Shown piece by piece: positions 1 through 9,466 of a stretch of 64,000 nucleotides of DNA. Positions within the stretch are counted from its first letter, which is position 1. Each line of letters opens with the position of its first letter. A program made the position numbers and the translations under genes. Below the pieces are notes generated by a model. The model saw nothing but the letters and a program-made list of their open reading frames with translations. It was not told the DNA's origin and did not search any database. Origin of the DNA: Modestobacter italicus. GTDB taxonomy: Bacteria > Actinomycetota > Actinomycetes > Mycobacteriales > Geodermatophilaceae. The stretch spans positions 3,100,001 to 3,164,000 of the forward strand of contig NC_017955.1 of NCBI RefSeq assembly GCF_000306785.1. The letters run 5' to 3'.

Positions 1-17
1 TGGGAACGGCAGCACGA

Positions 18-1529
18 TCACTCCGGCCACCCCCGGAGCGACTGGGTCGCCGGCCCGCCGGGGACGTCGTCCGGCCGAGCAGTCAGCCGGTGGTCGCGGG
101 CGTAGGTCAGCGCCGCGGCAGTGCGCTCGTCGACGTCCACCACGTCCGCGCGGGCACGGGACACCTGCGCGCGGGCGGCCTCCAGCTCGGCCTTGAGCTG
201 CTGCCCGTCCGTGCCGTCGAGGCAGCGCCGCAGCTTGGCGAGGATGGGCGGCGCCGTGCCGGCGATGACGAGGGCGTGGCGCTCCGGCACGCGGCGGATG
301 TCCCCGGGCCGCAGCACTCGCACGTCCTCCCCCGACCGGGACGTGCCGACGCCCCCGGGACCGTCGGTGACCGTCTGCCGGCTGACCCGCACGTCGTCCA
401 GCAGGTCGGACAGCTCCCGGTAGAAGTGCACGTCCTTGCCCCCGCCGAAGACGACCAGGGTGTTGGTGAGCCCGAGCAGGGAGCGGGCCTCGTCCTCCCC
501 GTAGGAGACGACCATCTGCTTCCAGGTCTGCGCGGCGTAGATGAACGACAGGCCCAGCGCGCGTTCGTTGGCCATCCGCACGCGCAAGGTGGGCAGCGGG
601 GTGGTCGAGGGCAGCTCGTCGAGGCAGGCCAGGAAGCAGGGCGTCATGCGCCCGTGCGGTGAGGTGTTGGCGACCTGCAGGGCGGTGTCCAGGACGTGCT
701 CGGCGACGGCGGTCATCAGCGGCGCCGCCGAGGCGTACGGGTCGTCGCGGCCGAGCAGGTAGACCGTGCCCTGCCGGGTGATCAGGTCGAGCAGGTCGGT
801 CGCCGGCCGGCCGGGCGAGGGCACGCAGCGGGCGCGGATGTCCGGCTGGAAGAACAGCGCCATCGCCTGCTGCACGGTGGTGACGGTGTTGCCGACGGTG
901 TCCGGGCTGCCGTGCAGCGCGCCGGCGAGCAGCCCGTCCCAGAAGCGGGCGGCGTGCGGGTGCTGCTGCAGGATCTCGACCGGTTGCTCGGCGGCGACGG
1001 GGTTGGCGACCCATTCCAGGACGTGGTCCAGGGTGCGGCCGGTGAGCGCGGCCGCGTGCAGGAAGCCCTGCAGCACCTTGGCGGTCTCGGCGGCGTAGAA
1101 CCGTGCGGCGTTGTCCTGTCGACCACCGGTGACCGAGCCGGTGACCGTGCCGGCGGCGAACGCCTTCGCGCGTCGTTCGGCGATCCGCGGGTCGACGCAG
1201 CCGGCGATCGGATCCCACACCAGTTCCGGGATCCCCGGTGCCGCGCCGAACGGGTCGAGCACCGCGATCGGACGCGGCGGCCCACCCGGCTGGTCGGGGC
1301 GCTGGCGACGTCCAGCGGTCAGCAGCAGGTCATCGACCTTGGTCAACGTCGCCAGCCCGGCACCGCGGTGGGCCAGCAGCGCCGGGGCCAGCAGGTCCAG
1401 CGTCTTGCCGGAGCCCTGCTCGCCGTACACGCCGGTGGTGCGGTCGTACCGGCACCACAGCTCGACGCCGCGGGGCAGCGAGGAGCGACCGAGCCGCCAA
1501 CCGACGTCCGTGGGCTCGAACCGGGACAT
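18..1529 (-). CDS. VirD4/TraG-like type IV coupling protein
   Basis: A 503-residue ATPase expected to couple the DNA-relaxase complex to the type IV secretion channel of the conjugative element. Walker A GEQGSGKT lies at residues 36-43 and a Walker B-like LDEL at 303-306. The C-terminal part after about 350 resembles the TraM-recognition region of T4CPs. No membrane segment is present; the small membrane protein at 3283-3783 may supply the anchor (inference). The start at 1529 is chosen because AGGAGG sits 6 nt upstream; the open frame continues to 1874, but that stretch overlaps the preceding gene. It is the last visible gene of the transfer operon, 16 bp after the upstream stop. A relaxase would be expected further left, outside the window. 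Confidence 0.85.
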   Translation of the reverse strand: MSRFEPTDVGWRLGRSSLPRGVELWCRYDRTTGVYGEQGSGKTLDLLAPALLAHRGAGLATLTKVDDLLLTAGRRQRPDQPGGPPRPIAVLDPFGAAPGIPELVWDPIAGCVDPRIAERRAKAFAAGTVTGSVTGGRQDNAARFYAAETAKVLQGFLHAAALTGRTLDHVLEWVANPVAAEQPVEILQQHPHAARFWDGLLAGALHGSPDTVGNTVTTVQQAMALFFQPDIRARCVPSPGRPATDLLDLITRQGTVYLLGRDDPYASAAPLMTAVAEHVLDTALQVANTSPHGRMTPCFLACLDELPSTTPLPTLRVRMANERALGLSFIYAAQTWKQMVVSYGEDEARSLLGLTNTLVVFGGGKDVHFYRELSDLLDDVRVSRQTVTDGPGGVGTSRSGEDVRVLRPGDIRRVPERHALVIAGTAPPILAKLRRCLDGTDGQQLKAELEAARAQVSRARADVVDVDERTAAALTYARDHRLTARPDDVPGGPATQSLRGWPE

Positions 1530-1545
1530 GCGCGTCCTCCTCATG

Positions 1546-2835
1546 TCAGCGACCTCGGGTGGGGCCGGGCGCTCGTCCGTGCGCCAACTGGTGGTGCCGG
1601 CCGGCCTCACGTGTCGCCGCCTCCAGCGCGGCGGCCGTCTGAGGCCGGTCGAGCAGCGCCTGGTGGGCGGCCAGTGCCCGGCGCGGGAAGTCGGCCGTTG
1701 TTCGCCCGCTCTCGGCGGCCCGGGTCGCCACCGCGACCGACAGCAGCCGGGCGTTGTGCAGCGCCCCGGCCACCGGCAGCAGATCGACCGCGTCGACGCG
1801 CACCAACCCACCGAGCTGGTAGCCCCGCAGGTAGGCGGCCACCCGCTCCTCCCGCGGCGGCACGTCCCAGGCATAGGCCACCAACGCGCCGGTGTCCGCC
1901 CAGGATCGGACCGTGCGGTCCATCAGCTGGGTCGCCATGGTCGGCAAGTGCTGGGCTGCCGCTGCGATCGCTGCCCGCAGTGGCTCCGACCGCCCTGATG
2001 GCTCCGCGCCGGGGTGGTTGAGCGCGGCGTGCAGCCGCAGCGCCGCGTGCACGGCCGGCGGTGCATCCTCGTGCGGCCGCCGGCTGCCGTCGTCGTAGGG
2101 GCGAAGTGCCGTGCGCACGGCCCGCCAGGCGAGGGCCGCCGGCGGCCCGGCCCCCGGTTCGGTCCCCGGGTGGAGCCGTTGCGCGGCATCGCTGAGCGTC
2201 TCGGCGGCGAGCGTGTACGCGAGGACCTCCGCCACCGACGGTGGCTCCGCCCCGCCGCCCGTGACGCGGAGCAGCACGGCGACCGCGTCAGGCACGAGCA
2301 GCTCGGGGTCCGGACTTGCCAGAACCGGAGACCCGGACAACGGTCGGTCGAGGATGGCGGCGTCCGCCCGAGACGGGGGCTGCAGCGCCGCCGTCTGCTG
2401 GACCAGCACCGACTGCCGCTCGACCTCGGCGAGCCACTGGGCCGCCGGGCCGGCGGGCAGGCCCTCGGCGATCACCTGGGCCAGCGGCATGACCGTCTCC
2501 GCCACCGCCGTGGCCGCAGCCCACCGGGTCGCGACGGTGGTGTGGTCGTAGAGACCGGCGAGGGTGTCGGCCGCAGCGCCCGCCAGCCTGGCCAAGGTCG
2601 ACTCGGTCGCCGGCGCACGAACTGCCAGCTCGGTACAGGCAACGGCCAGAGCGGCGACCTGCTGCTCACGTCGATCACCGATGGCCGAGGACACGCCGTC
2701 GCGGCGCAGCTGGGCCAGCGCCCGGCCCAGCTGGCCCAGCGCGGTACCCGCGTCGGCGCGTGCCGCGGCGGTGGGCTCGATGGTCTGCGCGGTGTCAGCG
2801 AGGGCGTCCAGGAGCTGCCCGAGCGAGGTGGCCAT
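1546..2835 (-). CDS. Unrecognised helical protein of the transfer operon
   Basis: A 429-residue Ala/Leu/Arg-rich protein predicted to be almost entirely helical, with no signal peptide, membrane segment or motif I recognise. Its start codon overlaps the stop of the preceding gene by one base (TGATG) and it ends just before the coupling-protein gene, so translation is probably coupled across all three. Position between coupling protein and hydrolase suggests an accessory role in DNA processing or mating-pair assembly (inference from context only). Confidence 0.7.
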   Translation of the reverse strand: MATSLGQLLDALADTAQTIEPTAAARADAGTALGQLGRALAQLRRDGVSSAIGDRREQQVAALAVACTELAVRAPATESTLARLAGAAADTLAGLYDHTTVATRWAAATAVAETVMPLAQVIAEGLPAGPAAQWLAEVERQSVLVQQTAALQPPSRADAAILDRPLSGSPVLASPDPELLVPDAVAVLLRVTGGGAEPPSVAEVLAYTLAAETLSDAAQRLHPGTEPGAGPPAALAWRAVRTALRPYDDGSRRPHEDAPPAVHAALRLHAALNHPGAEPSGRSEPLRAAIAAAAQHLPTMATQLMDRTVRSWADTGALVAYAWDVPPREERVAAYLRGYQLGGLVRVDAVDLLPVAGALHNARLLSVAVATRAAESGRTTADFPRRALAAHQALLDRPQTAAALEAATREAGRHHQLAHGRAPGPTRGR

Positions 2836-3146
2836 CAGCGCGGCTCACGCAGGGCACGGCGACCGTGCCGGGCCGCGGCCAGGACATCAGGGTGCGCGAA
2901 GTCCTCGGGCTCCAGTTCACCGAGGATGCGCAGCGCCCGGGTGATGAGCTGGTCGGGGTCGTGAGCGTCGGTGGTGGCGGGCACGGGACCGCTGGGCGCG
3001 CCCAAGAGGGAGGACGCCGCGAGGCAGTGCAGCTGCGCCGCCGTCGCGGCCCGATCGTTGCGGGCCGCTGCAGCGAACAGCGCCGCCGCTTCGGTGCGAG
3101 CGGTCGCAGAGTCGCTGGTGCGGTGGTCATCGGTGGCGGATGCCAT
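2835..3146 (-). CDS. Small hypothetical protein, transfer operon
   Basis: A 103-residue Ala-rich soluble protein of unknown function. The start at 3146 is supported by AAGGAG 7 nt upstream; a longer frame to 3233 has no such signal. The stop overlaps the start of the next gene (TGATG). The 136-bp gap upstream is the largest within the transfer operon and could hold an internal promoter, although I see no clear one. Confidence 0.6.
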   Translation of the reverse strand: MASATDDHRTSDSATARTEAAALFAAAARNDRAATAAQLHCLAASSLLGAPSGPVPATTDAHDPDQLITRALRILGELEPEDFAHPDVLAAARHGRRALREPR

Positions 3147-3282
3147 CAGAGGGCTCCTTCGAGTGTCGGAACGGTGGGCGGGTGCTGGGCATCGACGGTG
3201 CTCCGGACGCAAGTGGCGAGGGTTGGTGGTCACTTAATCTGTGGGCGCCGGCGAGGCTGGGGATACAACTCGTGGACGACGG

Positions 3283-3783
3283 CTAACGGCGACCTCTTGC
3301 CCGCGGTCGACGGTCGGTCTTGGACGGGTAGCGGTCGGGACGGATGACCGTCCGGGCGGCGCGGAGCTGGGAGATCCCAAGGGCCTGCTCGGCCTCACCG
3401 CGGGTGGCCATGCCACTCCGGGCGTCGCCGGGCCGCAGGTACCGGCTGATGAGCAATCCGACGACGGCGGCGCCGGAGCAGAGGGCGAGCTCTGCGACCG
3501 CGACGCAGGCATAGGTGGCAGTCGGTCCGGCGAGCCGGTGCAGTTGGTCCGGTGGCAGCCCGCGCCCGGGATCGCCGTGCAGGAGCCCAGCGATCACCTT
3601 GGTGATCGTCTCGGTGCCGTGCGGCCACACCCAGCCACCGCCCCACAGCGCCGCGGCGAGCCCGAGACCGGTGAGCGCGGCCAGCACGACGGCGAGCAGC
3701 ACCCCGCCGGCTCCCGCGACCGCGACCTCCCAGCCTCGGCTGAGTGGCTGCGGGTCGCGGCGGCGTTGCGACGGGCTGGTCAT
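3283..3783 (-). CDS. Two-helix membrane protein, possible T4CP anchor
   Basis: 166 residues with two clear membrane segments (about 20-45 and 88-112) separated by a short outside loop, then a basic cytoplasmic tail. A GGGAG ribosome site precedes the ATG. VirD4-family coupling proteins normally carry a two-helix N-terminal anchor with this layout, and the soluble coupling protein of this operon lacks one. I therefore infer that this is a split anchor subunit; the alternative is an unrelated mating-channel protein. Confidence 0.6.
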   Translation of the reverse strand: MTSPSQRRRDPQPLSRGWEVAVAGAGGVLLAVVLAALTGLGLAAALWGGGWVWPHGTETITKVIAGLLHGDPGRGLPPDQLHRLAGPTATYACVAVAELALCSGAAVVGLLISRYLRPGDARSGMATRGEAEQALGISQLRAARTVIRPDRYPSKTDRRPRARGRR

Positions 3784-3805
3784 GCGTCAGCTCCCATGTC
3801 GCTGG

Positions 3806-4930
3806 TCATCCGATGTGCCGGACCGCGACGACCTGGCCGTCCCACCGGGTGGCCTCGGTCACTTCCACCGGAACGCCGGTCATCGGTGCCTGGACCAGGT
3901 AAAGGTGCCGGCCGTCGGGCGCATCGACGTAGCCGGCGACCATGCCGACGTGACCAGGGGCGGCTGCTGTGCCGTCGGCGCCAGGGATCATCACCAGGTC
4001 CCCGGCGACCGCCTGGGACAGGTTGGTCGGTTCGGGAACGCCAGAGCGCGTCTGGCCGGCGGCCAGGTGCGGAAGTGCCACCCCCGCGGCGGCCCAGGCG
4101 GCCATGGTCAGGCCTGAGCAGTCGAAGGCGTCCGGTCCGGCGGCGGCCCAGACGTAGGGCTTCCCGAGCTGGGCGAGCGCGTACCGCACCGCGGTGGCGC
4201 CCTGCACCGATCCGTTGATGACCAGGCCGGCGGGGACGGTCGTCGTCCCGGCGATGTTGTTGCCCCGGGGGCCGACGATGGCACCGACCGGGATCTCGCC
4301 GCCAGCGCCGGGGCAGATCGCCGGTGCGGCACCGGCCGGTGCCGTCGTCGAGGTAGCGAGCTCCGCCTCGGCCACGGCGGTGGGCCAGAACCGGCCGACG
4401 ATCTCCTGGGCCAGCGCGGCGTTGGGTTGGTAGCGGTCGGGATAGGCAGAGACCTGCACGATCTGAGCGGCGTCGCCGACCGGGATGGTCGCCCAGTTCG
4501 GCACCGCGATGAGCCGGTCCAGGAAGGCGCCGGTGGACCTGATGGGATCGATTGCAACGGCTTCGGTGTAGATCGAGACCCGCTGCTGGAAGAGCCCCTC
4601 GGAGTCGTGGTCGGTCTGGACGGCGGAGTTGCGCAGCTTCGACTCGGTGTAGGCGGTGGCCACGGCGATGACCGCCGCGTGCGCCGGCAGCCGTCGGCCG
4701 GCGCCGACCGAAACGATGGTCCGGGCGGAACCCAGCTGCTCGGCGTCCAGCGCAACAGCGCCGATAACCTGCCCGGTGCCGCCGCCCCCGCATCCCCCCG
4801 TGGCGGAGGGGGCGGCACCCGCTCCTCCGCCGGCGAGCACCAGCAGCACCGTCGTCATCGTGGACACGACCAGCGCGACGAGGCCGGCCAGGGCTTTGAT
4901 CGCCGTGGTTCCGCCGTCGGATCCGGTCAC
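3806..4930 (-). CDS. Bifunctional peptidoglycan hydrolase (SLT-like + NlpC/P60)
   Basis: A 374-residue cell-wall hydrolase. One N-terminal membrane segment (about 12-34) anchors it. Residues about 80-190 resemble a lytic transglycosylase, with a TES motif holding Glu96 and a downstream GLFQQ motif. Residues about 245-374 are an NlpC/P60 peptidase with catalytic Cys271 (FDCSG) and His327 (PGHVG). Gram-positive conjugation systems use such two-headed enzymes (the VirB1/CwlT role) to open the wall for the channel. The GTG start at 4930 has GAGG just upstream and lies 2 bp after the stop of the VirB4-like gene, fitting an operon. Other frames across this interval are shadows. Confidence 0.85.
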   Translation of the reverse strand: MTGSDGGTTAIKALAGLVALVVSTMTTVLLVLAGGGAGAAPSATGGCGGGGTGQVIGAVALDAEQLGSARTIVSVGAGRRLPAHAAVIAVATAYTESKLRNSAVQTDHDSEGLFQQRVSIYTEAVAIDPIRSTGAFLDRLIAVPNWATIPVGDAAQIVQVSAYPDRYQPNAALAQEIVGRFWPTAVAEAELATSTTAPAGAAPAICPGAGGEIPVGAIVGPRGNNIAGTTTVPAGLVINGSVQGATAVRYALAQLGKPYVWAAAGPDAFDCSGLTMAAWAAAGVALPHLAAGQTRSGVPEPTNLSQAVAGDLVMIPGADGTAAAPGHVGMVAGYVDAPDGRHLYLVQAPMTGVPVEVTEATRWDGQVVAVRHIG

Positions 4931-4932
4931 GG

Positions 4933-6435
4933 CTACCTCGCCTCCGTGGAAGCGGGGACCGCACCGGTCGCAGGGGCGGTGATCGCGTCGTTTGTGTCGG
5001 TCAGGGCGACGTCGAGCGAGGTGCGGACGGTCTGCACCTTCGCCACGTGGCTGCCGACGAGCCAGAGCGCTCGCCCCCGCGCCGCGGCAGCCCAGTCGGT
5101 GACGATCTGCTCGGCCATCGGGCTGAGACCGAGCAGGTCGGAGAGCTCGTCGCCGATCTGGTCGTCCTGACCGAGCAGCACCTTGGTGGCGCAGAGGTGC
5201 AGCAGGTCCTTGGCGATGGCCACCGCCTGGCTGCCGGCGTCGCCGACGGTCAACATGTCCGAGGGCTTGTGCGCGATGACGACCTGGATGCAGCCGTCGT
5301 TGCGGGACAGCCGCAGGTCGGCGTCCAGGGACTTCACCGCGTCGGTGCCCAACCGCATCTGTTTCCAGCACTCGTCCCGGATGACGATCCGCAAGTCACC
5401 CGGCTCGGCCAGCTGGGTCATCGCCCGGCCCCAGGAGTTCAGGCACGTCAGTGCCACGCCCACGGCCTCATCGCCCAGCGGGTCCAGCCGGGACAGGGAC
5501 AGCGACTGGATCGGTGCGCGCCAGTCCACCGAGACGGTGGTCGGTGCGTCGAACAGGCCAGCCAGGTGCCCGGTGACCAGCGCGCCGAGGGCGTCGCGCA
5601 CCGGTCGGGTCTCATCCAGGAAGTGCTGCCGGTCGGCGTAGCGGCAGGCATCGACGAGCTCGGCGCTGGGCGCACGCAGGGCCTGCCAGAGCTGCGGGAT
5701 GGTGATCTCCCGCATCCGGTCCGCACCGTCGGTGTAGCCGGTCAGGTCGCGGAGCACCAGGCCGACGGCGGTCTCCGCGGTCGGGCCGAAGGGCACGTGC
5801 TGGGAGCCGACAAGACCCCGGATGAGCAGCAGCCATCGGGAGAACACCATTGCCGCGCGGCGTTGCGCTTCCGCCCGGGGCAGCCGCGTCCAGTCGTTGC
5901 CCAGTGGTCCGAAGTCCAGCGGGTTGATCCGGGCGGGCAAGCCGTGCCCGACGGCGTGCGGCTGGACCTGGAGGGCCCGGCAGAGCGGCTCGTACTCGTC
6001 CTTGACGTCGCCGAGCACCAGCGTGCGGTAGCCGTAGGCCATCTGCCGCAGGGCGAACATCTTGACCGTGCCCGACTTCCCCCGGCCCGGTGCACCGAAG
6101 AAGATCATGTTGGGGTTGGTGACGCCCGCGACGTTGTCGAGCGTCCAACCGATGGGGTCCGCGGAGAAGGCGCCGCCGGAGAGGTAGTCGATGCCGAGCA
6201 TGGCGCCGGCCGGCGGGAGACCGTCGCCGGCGATCAGCGGCCAGACACCGCCCACCTGCTCCGACGTCATCCGGTAGACGGCCAGCGGTGCCGGCACCGC
6301 CGTCCAGCCGGCTGCCTGGCCGGTCCGACCCCGCCGGCCGACCAGAGAGGCGAACGGGTCGGCGTCGGCCGAGCGAACCGGTGACGGGAGCAGCGGCGGG
6401 AGCTGGTGGCCGAAGTCGGAGACCAGCTGGGCCAT
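4933..6435 (-). CDS. VirB4-like conjugation ATPase
   Basis: About 500 residues. Walker A GAPGRGKS lies at 114-121 and the Walker B stretch IVIRDE at 350-355. Layout and motifs match the VirB4/TraC ATPases that power type IV secretion. A GTG at 6510 in the same frame, overlapping the preceding stop by 11 bp, is an alternative start; I prefer ATG 6435, which follows a purine-rich run and removes a basic, non-conserved-looking leader, but the choice is uncertain. The N-terminal VirB4 domain seems to be carried by the neighbouring SCO6880-family protein, as is usual in actinobacterial elements (inference). Confidence 0.85.
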   Translation of the reverse strand: MAQLVSDFGHQLPPLLPSPVRSADADPFASLVGRRGRTGQAAGWTAVPAPLAVYRMTSEQVGGVWPLIAGDGLPPAGAMLGIDYLSGGAFSADPIGWTLDNVAGVTNPNMIFFGAPGRGKSGTVKMFALRQMAYGYRTLVLGDVKDEYEPLCRALQVQPHAVGHGLPARINPLDFGPLGNDWTRLPRAEAQRRAAMVFSRWLLLIRGLVGSQHVPFGPTAETAVGLVLRDLTGYTDGADRMREITIPQLWQALRAPSAELVDACRYADRQHFLDETRPVRDALGALVTGHLAGLFDAPTTVSVDWRAPIQSLSLSRLDPLGDEAVGVALTCLNSWGRAMTQLAEPGDLRIVIRDECWKQMRLGTDAVKSLDADLRLSRNDGCIQVVIAHKPSDMLTVGDAGSQAVAIAKDLLHLCATKVLLGQDDQIGDELSDLLGLSPMAEQIVTDWAAAARGRALWLVGSHVAKVQTVRTSLDVALTDTNDAITAPATGAVPASTEAR

Positions 6436-6499
6436 TCCCCTGCCCCGATTGCTCTGCCGCTCGCGGCCGATGCGTCGGCCGTTCACTGGGCACCCCGAC

Positions 6500-8029
6500 T
6501 CACTGGACACCTCGGCGCCGCGGCAGCCCGATCCCGAGCGGGATGCAGGCAGCAGCGAAGGCGGAGTCCTGGGCCAGGTCGAGCCGCAGCGGCTTGAACC
6601 CGCTGCCGGTGACGCTGGCCTCCAGCCGACGGCCGTAGTCGGTGATCGACCACGTGCCCGGCACGGTCACCGCCACGGCGACAGCGACGCGGACGAGCGC
6701 ATTGCCCTGGGCGAGCCGGACGTCCTGACCTTCGACGCGGGCTGCGTCGCGACGATGTACCGCCCGCACCTGGAACCCACCGCGACGTCGGATCTCGGTC
6801 GCCAGCTCGGAGCTCATCGACTCGTTGCCGACCATCCGGTCAGCCTTGGCGGAGCCGATCGGCTCGAAGAACACCGTGGCGCACCGCCGCTCCCCCGCCG
6901 CCGTCGGCGTGAGCACCGGTGCCAGGGCACCCATGACCGCGCCCTTGTCGGGCAGTAGCACGGTGCAAGTCGCCGAGTGCCAGGCGTCGTGGACGTAGTG
7001 CCGCCGCTCCGGTGCAGGTGCGGCGGTGGGGCCCGCAGCGGCCATCGGCAGCGACGCGGCGATCCGCGGATCGGCGTGCCCCGCCAGCTCTGCGGCCGCC
7101 AACCCGGCCCGATCCCCCGGGGCGAAACCGGTGCGGATAGCCGAGGCGAGGCCTGGCGAGTCCAGCCACGTCACGCTCGAGCAGCCGACCGGCCCGACCA
7201 GCCGCGCTTCGATCTCGCTCATCACGCCGTAGAGGACTCGGGCACGCCCGTCGACGCCGCCGCCGGCTTCCTTGGCCTGGCGCGCGATCCGCCGCTCGGG
7301 CACGACCACCGTCACGAACGCCTCGTGCCGCACCCCGGCCTGGGTCATCACCGCGGCGAGCTCCGCGGTGACCGCCCACGCCAGCGGCGGAGCTTCAGGG
7401 CGCAGGTGGGCCTGCTGCCAGGCGAACCGTTCGGCACCGTCGTCAGGCAGGGTCCGGACCTGCAGCGCGATGACCGACACCAGCTCGGTGCTGGCCGCGC
7501 CTTCGAGCAGCTCGGCCAGCCCGGTGCCCATCCGCGTGCGCGCCGCAGCTTCGGACAGCCCGATCCCGGGGTGGGTGATCCGGGCGACCACCGCCCAGGT
7601 GCGCTGTCGGTGATCGGCGACGACGACCGGGCGGGCGAGCAACGGTCCGAACGGCGGCCCGTCGTGGGTCTGGACCCCCGACAGCACGCCGGGCAGGTCG
7701 GCGTCGTCCAGGTCCGTAGCGGTTCCTGCGGCAGCTCGGGACTGCCAGTCGGTCCACCCCAGAGCGCCGCCGATCCCGCGGTGCAGCGAGTCCAGTGCCC
7801 AGCGGAACGCGGACCGGCCGCGCACCGGAACCGCCAACAGCACGGCCAGCACCGCCCAGGCCGGCGCCCACGCCACTGCGAGCAACCACCGGTGCGCACC
7901 GGCCGCCAGCAGCATGGGCAGCCCGGCGAGTCCGATCCCGATCCAGGCCCCAGCGCTGAGGCCACCGAACCAGCCCGGCTTGTTCTTCGACCACGACCCG
8001 TAGCGGACCGGTCCAGTCGATGCGGTCAC
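6500..8029 (-). CDS. SCO6880-family membrane protein
   Basis: 509 residues starting with the family-typical GSW segment near residue 11, then two membrane helices at about 27-45 and 48-68, followed by a large cytoplasmic region. SCO6880-like proteins are found next to VirB4-like ATPases in actinobacterial integrative elements and combine PrgI/VirB3-like helices with a VirB4 N-terminal-like domain. The GTG start overlaps the stop of the VirB6-like gene (GTGA), showing translational coupling. Family assignment is by recognition of the N-terminal pattern and context. Confidence 0.75.
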   Translation of the reverse strand: MTASTGPVRYGSWSKNKPGWFGGLSAGAWIGIGLAGLPMLLAAGAHRWLLAVAWAPAWAVLAVLLAVPVRGRSAFRWALDSLHRGIGGALGWTDWQSRAAAGTATDLDDADLPGVLSGVQTHDGPPFGPLLARPVVVADHRQRTWAVVARITHPGIGLSEAAARTRMGTGLAELLEGAASTELVSVIALQVRTLPDDGAERFAWQQAHLRPEAPPLAWAVTAELAAVMTQAGVRHEAFVTVVVPERRIARQAKEAGGGVDGRARVLYGVMSEIEARLVGPVGCSSVTWLDSPGLASAIRTGFAPGDRAGLAAAELAGHADPRIAASLPMAAAGPTAAPAPERRHYVHDAWHSATCTVLLPDKGAVMGALAPVLTPTAAGERRCATVFFEPIGSAKADRMVGNESMSSELATEIRRRGGFQVRAVHRRDAARVEGQDVRLAQGNALVRVAVAVAVTVPGTWSITDYGRRLEASVTGSGFKPLRLDLAQDSAFAAACIPLGIGLPRRRGVQ

Positions 8030-9459
8030 AGCGCCACCACCGCAGCCGCCTCGGGAGCCGAGGCAGCGCCGGCCGGCCCTGCCTTCGTCGCCCCGGACAC
8101 CCGGCCGCCGTTCAAGGCCGGTGATGCCGCGGGCGTAGCCAGCCCGCCACCTGATGGCACGAGGCTCGGCGACGGAGTGGGCAGGCCTCCGCTCCCGCCA
8201 GCTGCAGGTCCGCCCGAAGCCCTGCCGTTCCCACCAGAGCCGGGGTCAGCGCCGGACGGCCGGCTGCCTCCGCTCGAACGTCGGCTGCTGCGCTGGTCGG
8301 TCGGCGTCATGCTGTAGCCGGGGTGCCCGACCCCGGTCGAGCCAAGCACGTCCGAGGCGATGTCGACCGCCCGATGGGCCACCGAAGCCGCCGCACCCGT
8401 GCCGGCGCCCACCGCGCCGCCGACCGCCCCGAACATCGAGCCGAGCCGGCTCGCTGACTGCGCCTCGGCAGCGGCTTCGCCCTGCGAACGGCCATCGCCA
8501 CCGCTCTGCGCGGCAGCGCCGCTGCCCGTGCCTTCCTTGCCGCCGGACACGAGTCCGGACAGACCACCGGCCTCACCCCACGACTGCCGCAACGCCGCCC
8601 CCGATGCGGTGCCCGGGTCCACGAACGCCAGCAGCCGGAACAGCACCAGCGGGCACAGCGCACCGATCGCGACCAGGACCGCACCGATCACCGCCGTCCC
8701 CGCGGCGGCTGCGGTGGAGTCGCCGTCACCGGCGACCACGCCGGCGGACAGCTGCACGCCGATGCCCAGCACTAGCGCCGCGGTCGGCGCGATCAGCAGG
8801 CAGGAGAAGAACCAGCGCAGGCTCTTCCAGAACCACGTCTTCGTGCTGTCGCTGACCAGGCCGGCGGCCGCGATCGGCGCGGTGGCAACCAGGATGATCA
8901 ACGCCGCCTCCCGCACCAGCGAGATCACCAGGTAGAAGAACGACGCCGGGATGAGCAGGAGCAGCGAGGAGAGGCCGAGCACGGTGGCCGCCGTCGCGTC
9001 GACGACCTCGCGTGGCCACGAGCTGCCGGGATCGAACGCCGACAGGCTGTCGACGTGCAGCATCGCCTGCAGGATCCCGCGGGACAGGCCCGCGGCGGCC
9101 GCGACCAGACCGCCGGCCACGCCTAGGTAGCCGACCCAGACCAAGCCGAACTGGCCGATGCCGAGGAGCACCCGGCCCATCGACTGTCCGTCACGACGGA
9201 TCAGCGCCACGGTCAGTTGGACGAACATCATCGTTACCGCGACCGAGGCGCCGAGCCACAGCGTCGTCGGCAGCACCGCACCCATCGGACCGGCTGCCGA
9301 GACGTCGGGCGTCGTGAACGCGTCGATGACCTTGAAGGCCAGGGTGAGCAGCCAGAGCCCCGCCGACCAGATGCTGACCATCGCCGCCTTCCAGACATCG
9401 GCGACCGCGGCGGAGGCGGCGTCCCCAAGCCAGTTCATCGGGTTGAGGTCGATCGCCAT
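8026..9459 (-). CDS. VirB6/TrbL-like polytopic membrane protein
   Basis: 477 residues. Residues about 20-290 contain six to seven hydrophobic helices, and the last 170 residues are a Gly/Ser/Pro-rich soluble tail. This architecture fits the VirB6/TrbL component of the mating channel. The start at 9459 (MAIDLN) is supported by GAGG 5 nt upstream and lies 7 bp after the preceding stop; longer in-frame starts overlap that gene. The tail may be cytoplasmic or surface-facing; the sequence alone does not say. Confidence 0.75.
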   Translation of the reverse strand: MAIDLNPMNWLGDAASAAVADVWKAAMVSIWSAGLWLLTLAFKVIDAFTTPDVSAAGPMGAVLPTTLWLGASVAVTMMFVQLTVALIRRDGQSMGRVLLGIGQFGLVWVGYLGVAGGLVAAAAGLSRGILQAMLHVDSLSAFDPGSSWPREVVDATAATVLGLSSLLLLIPASFFYLVISLVREAALIILVATAPIAAAGLVSDSTKTWFWKSLRWFFSCLLIAPTAALVLGIGVQLSAGVVAGDGDSTAAAAGTAVIGAVLVAIGALCPLVLFRLLAFVDPGTASGAALRQSWGEAGGLSGLVSGGKEGTGSGAAAQSGGDGRSQGEAAAEAQSASRLGSMFGAVGGAVGAGTGAAASVAHRAVDIASDVLGSTGVGHPGYSMTPTDQRSSRRSSGGSRPSGADPGSGGNGRASGGPAAGGSGGLPTPSPSLVPSGGGLATPAASPALNGGRVSGATKAGPAGAASAPEAAAVVAL

Positions 9460-9466
9460 GACGTCC

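Noticed and set aside
1530-1874. N-terminal extension of the coupling protein to 1874
   Set aside because: Overlaps the preceding gene for 300 bp, has shadow-like composition, and a strong ribosome site exists at 1529.
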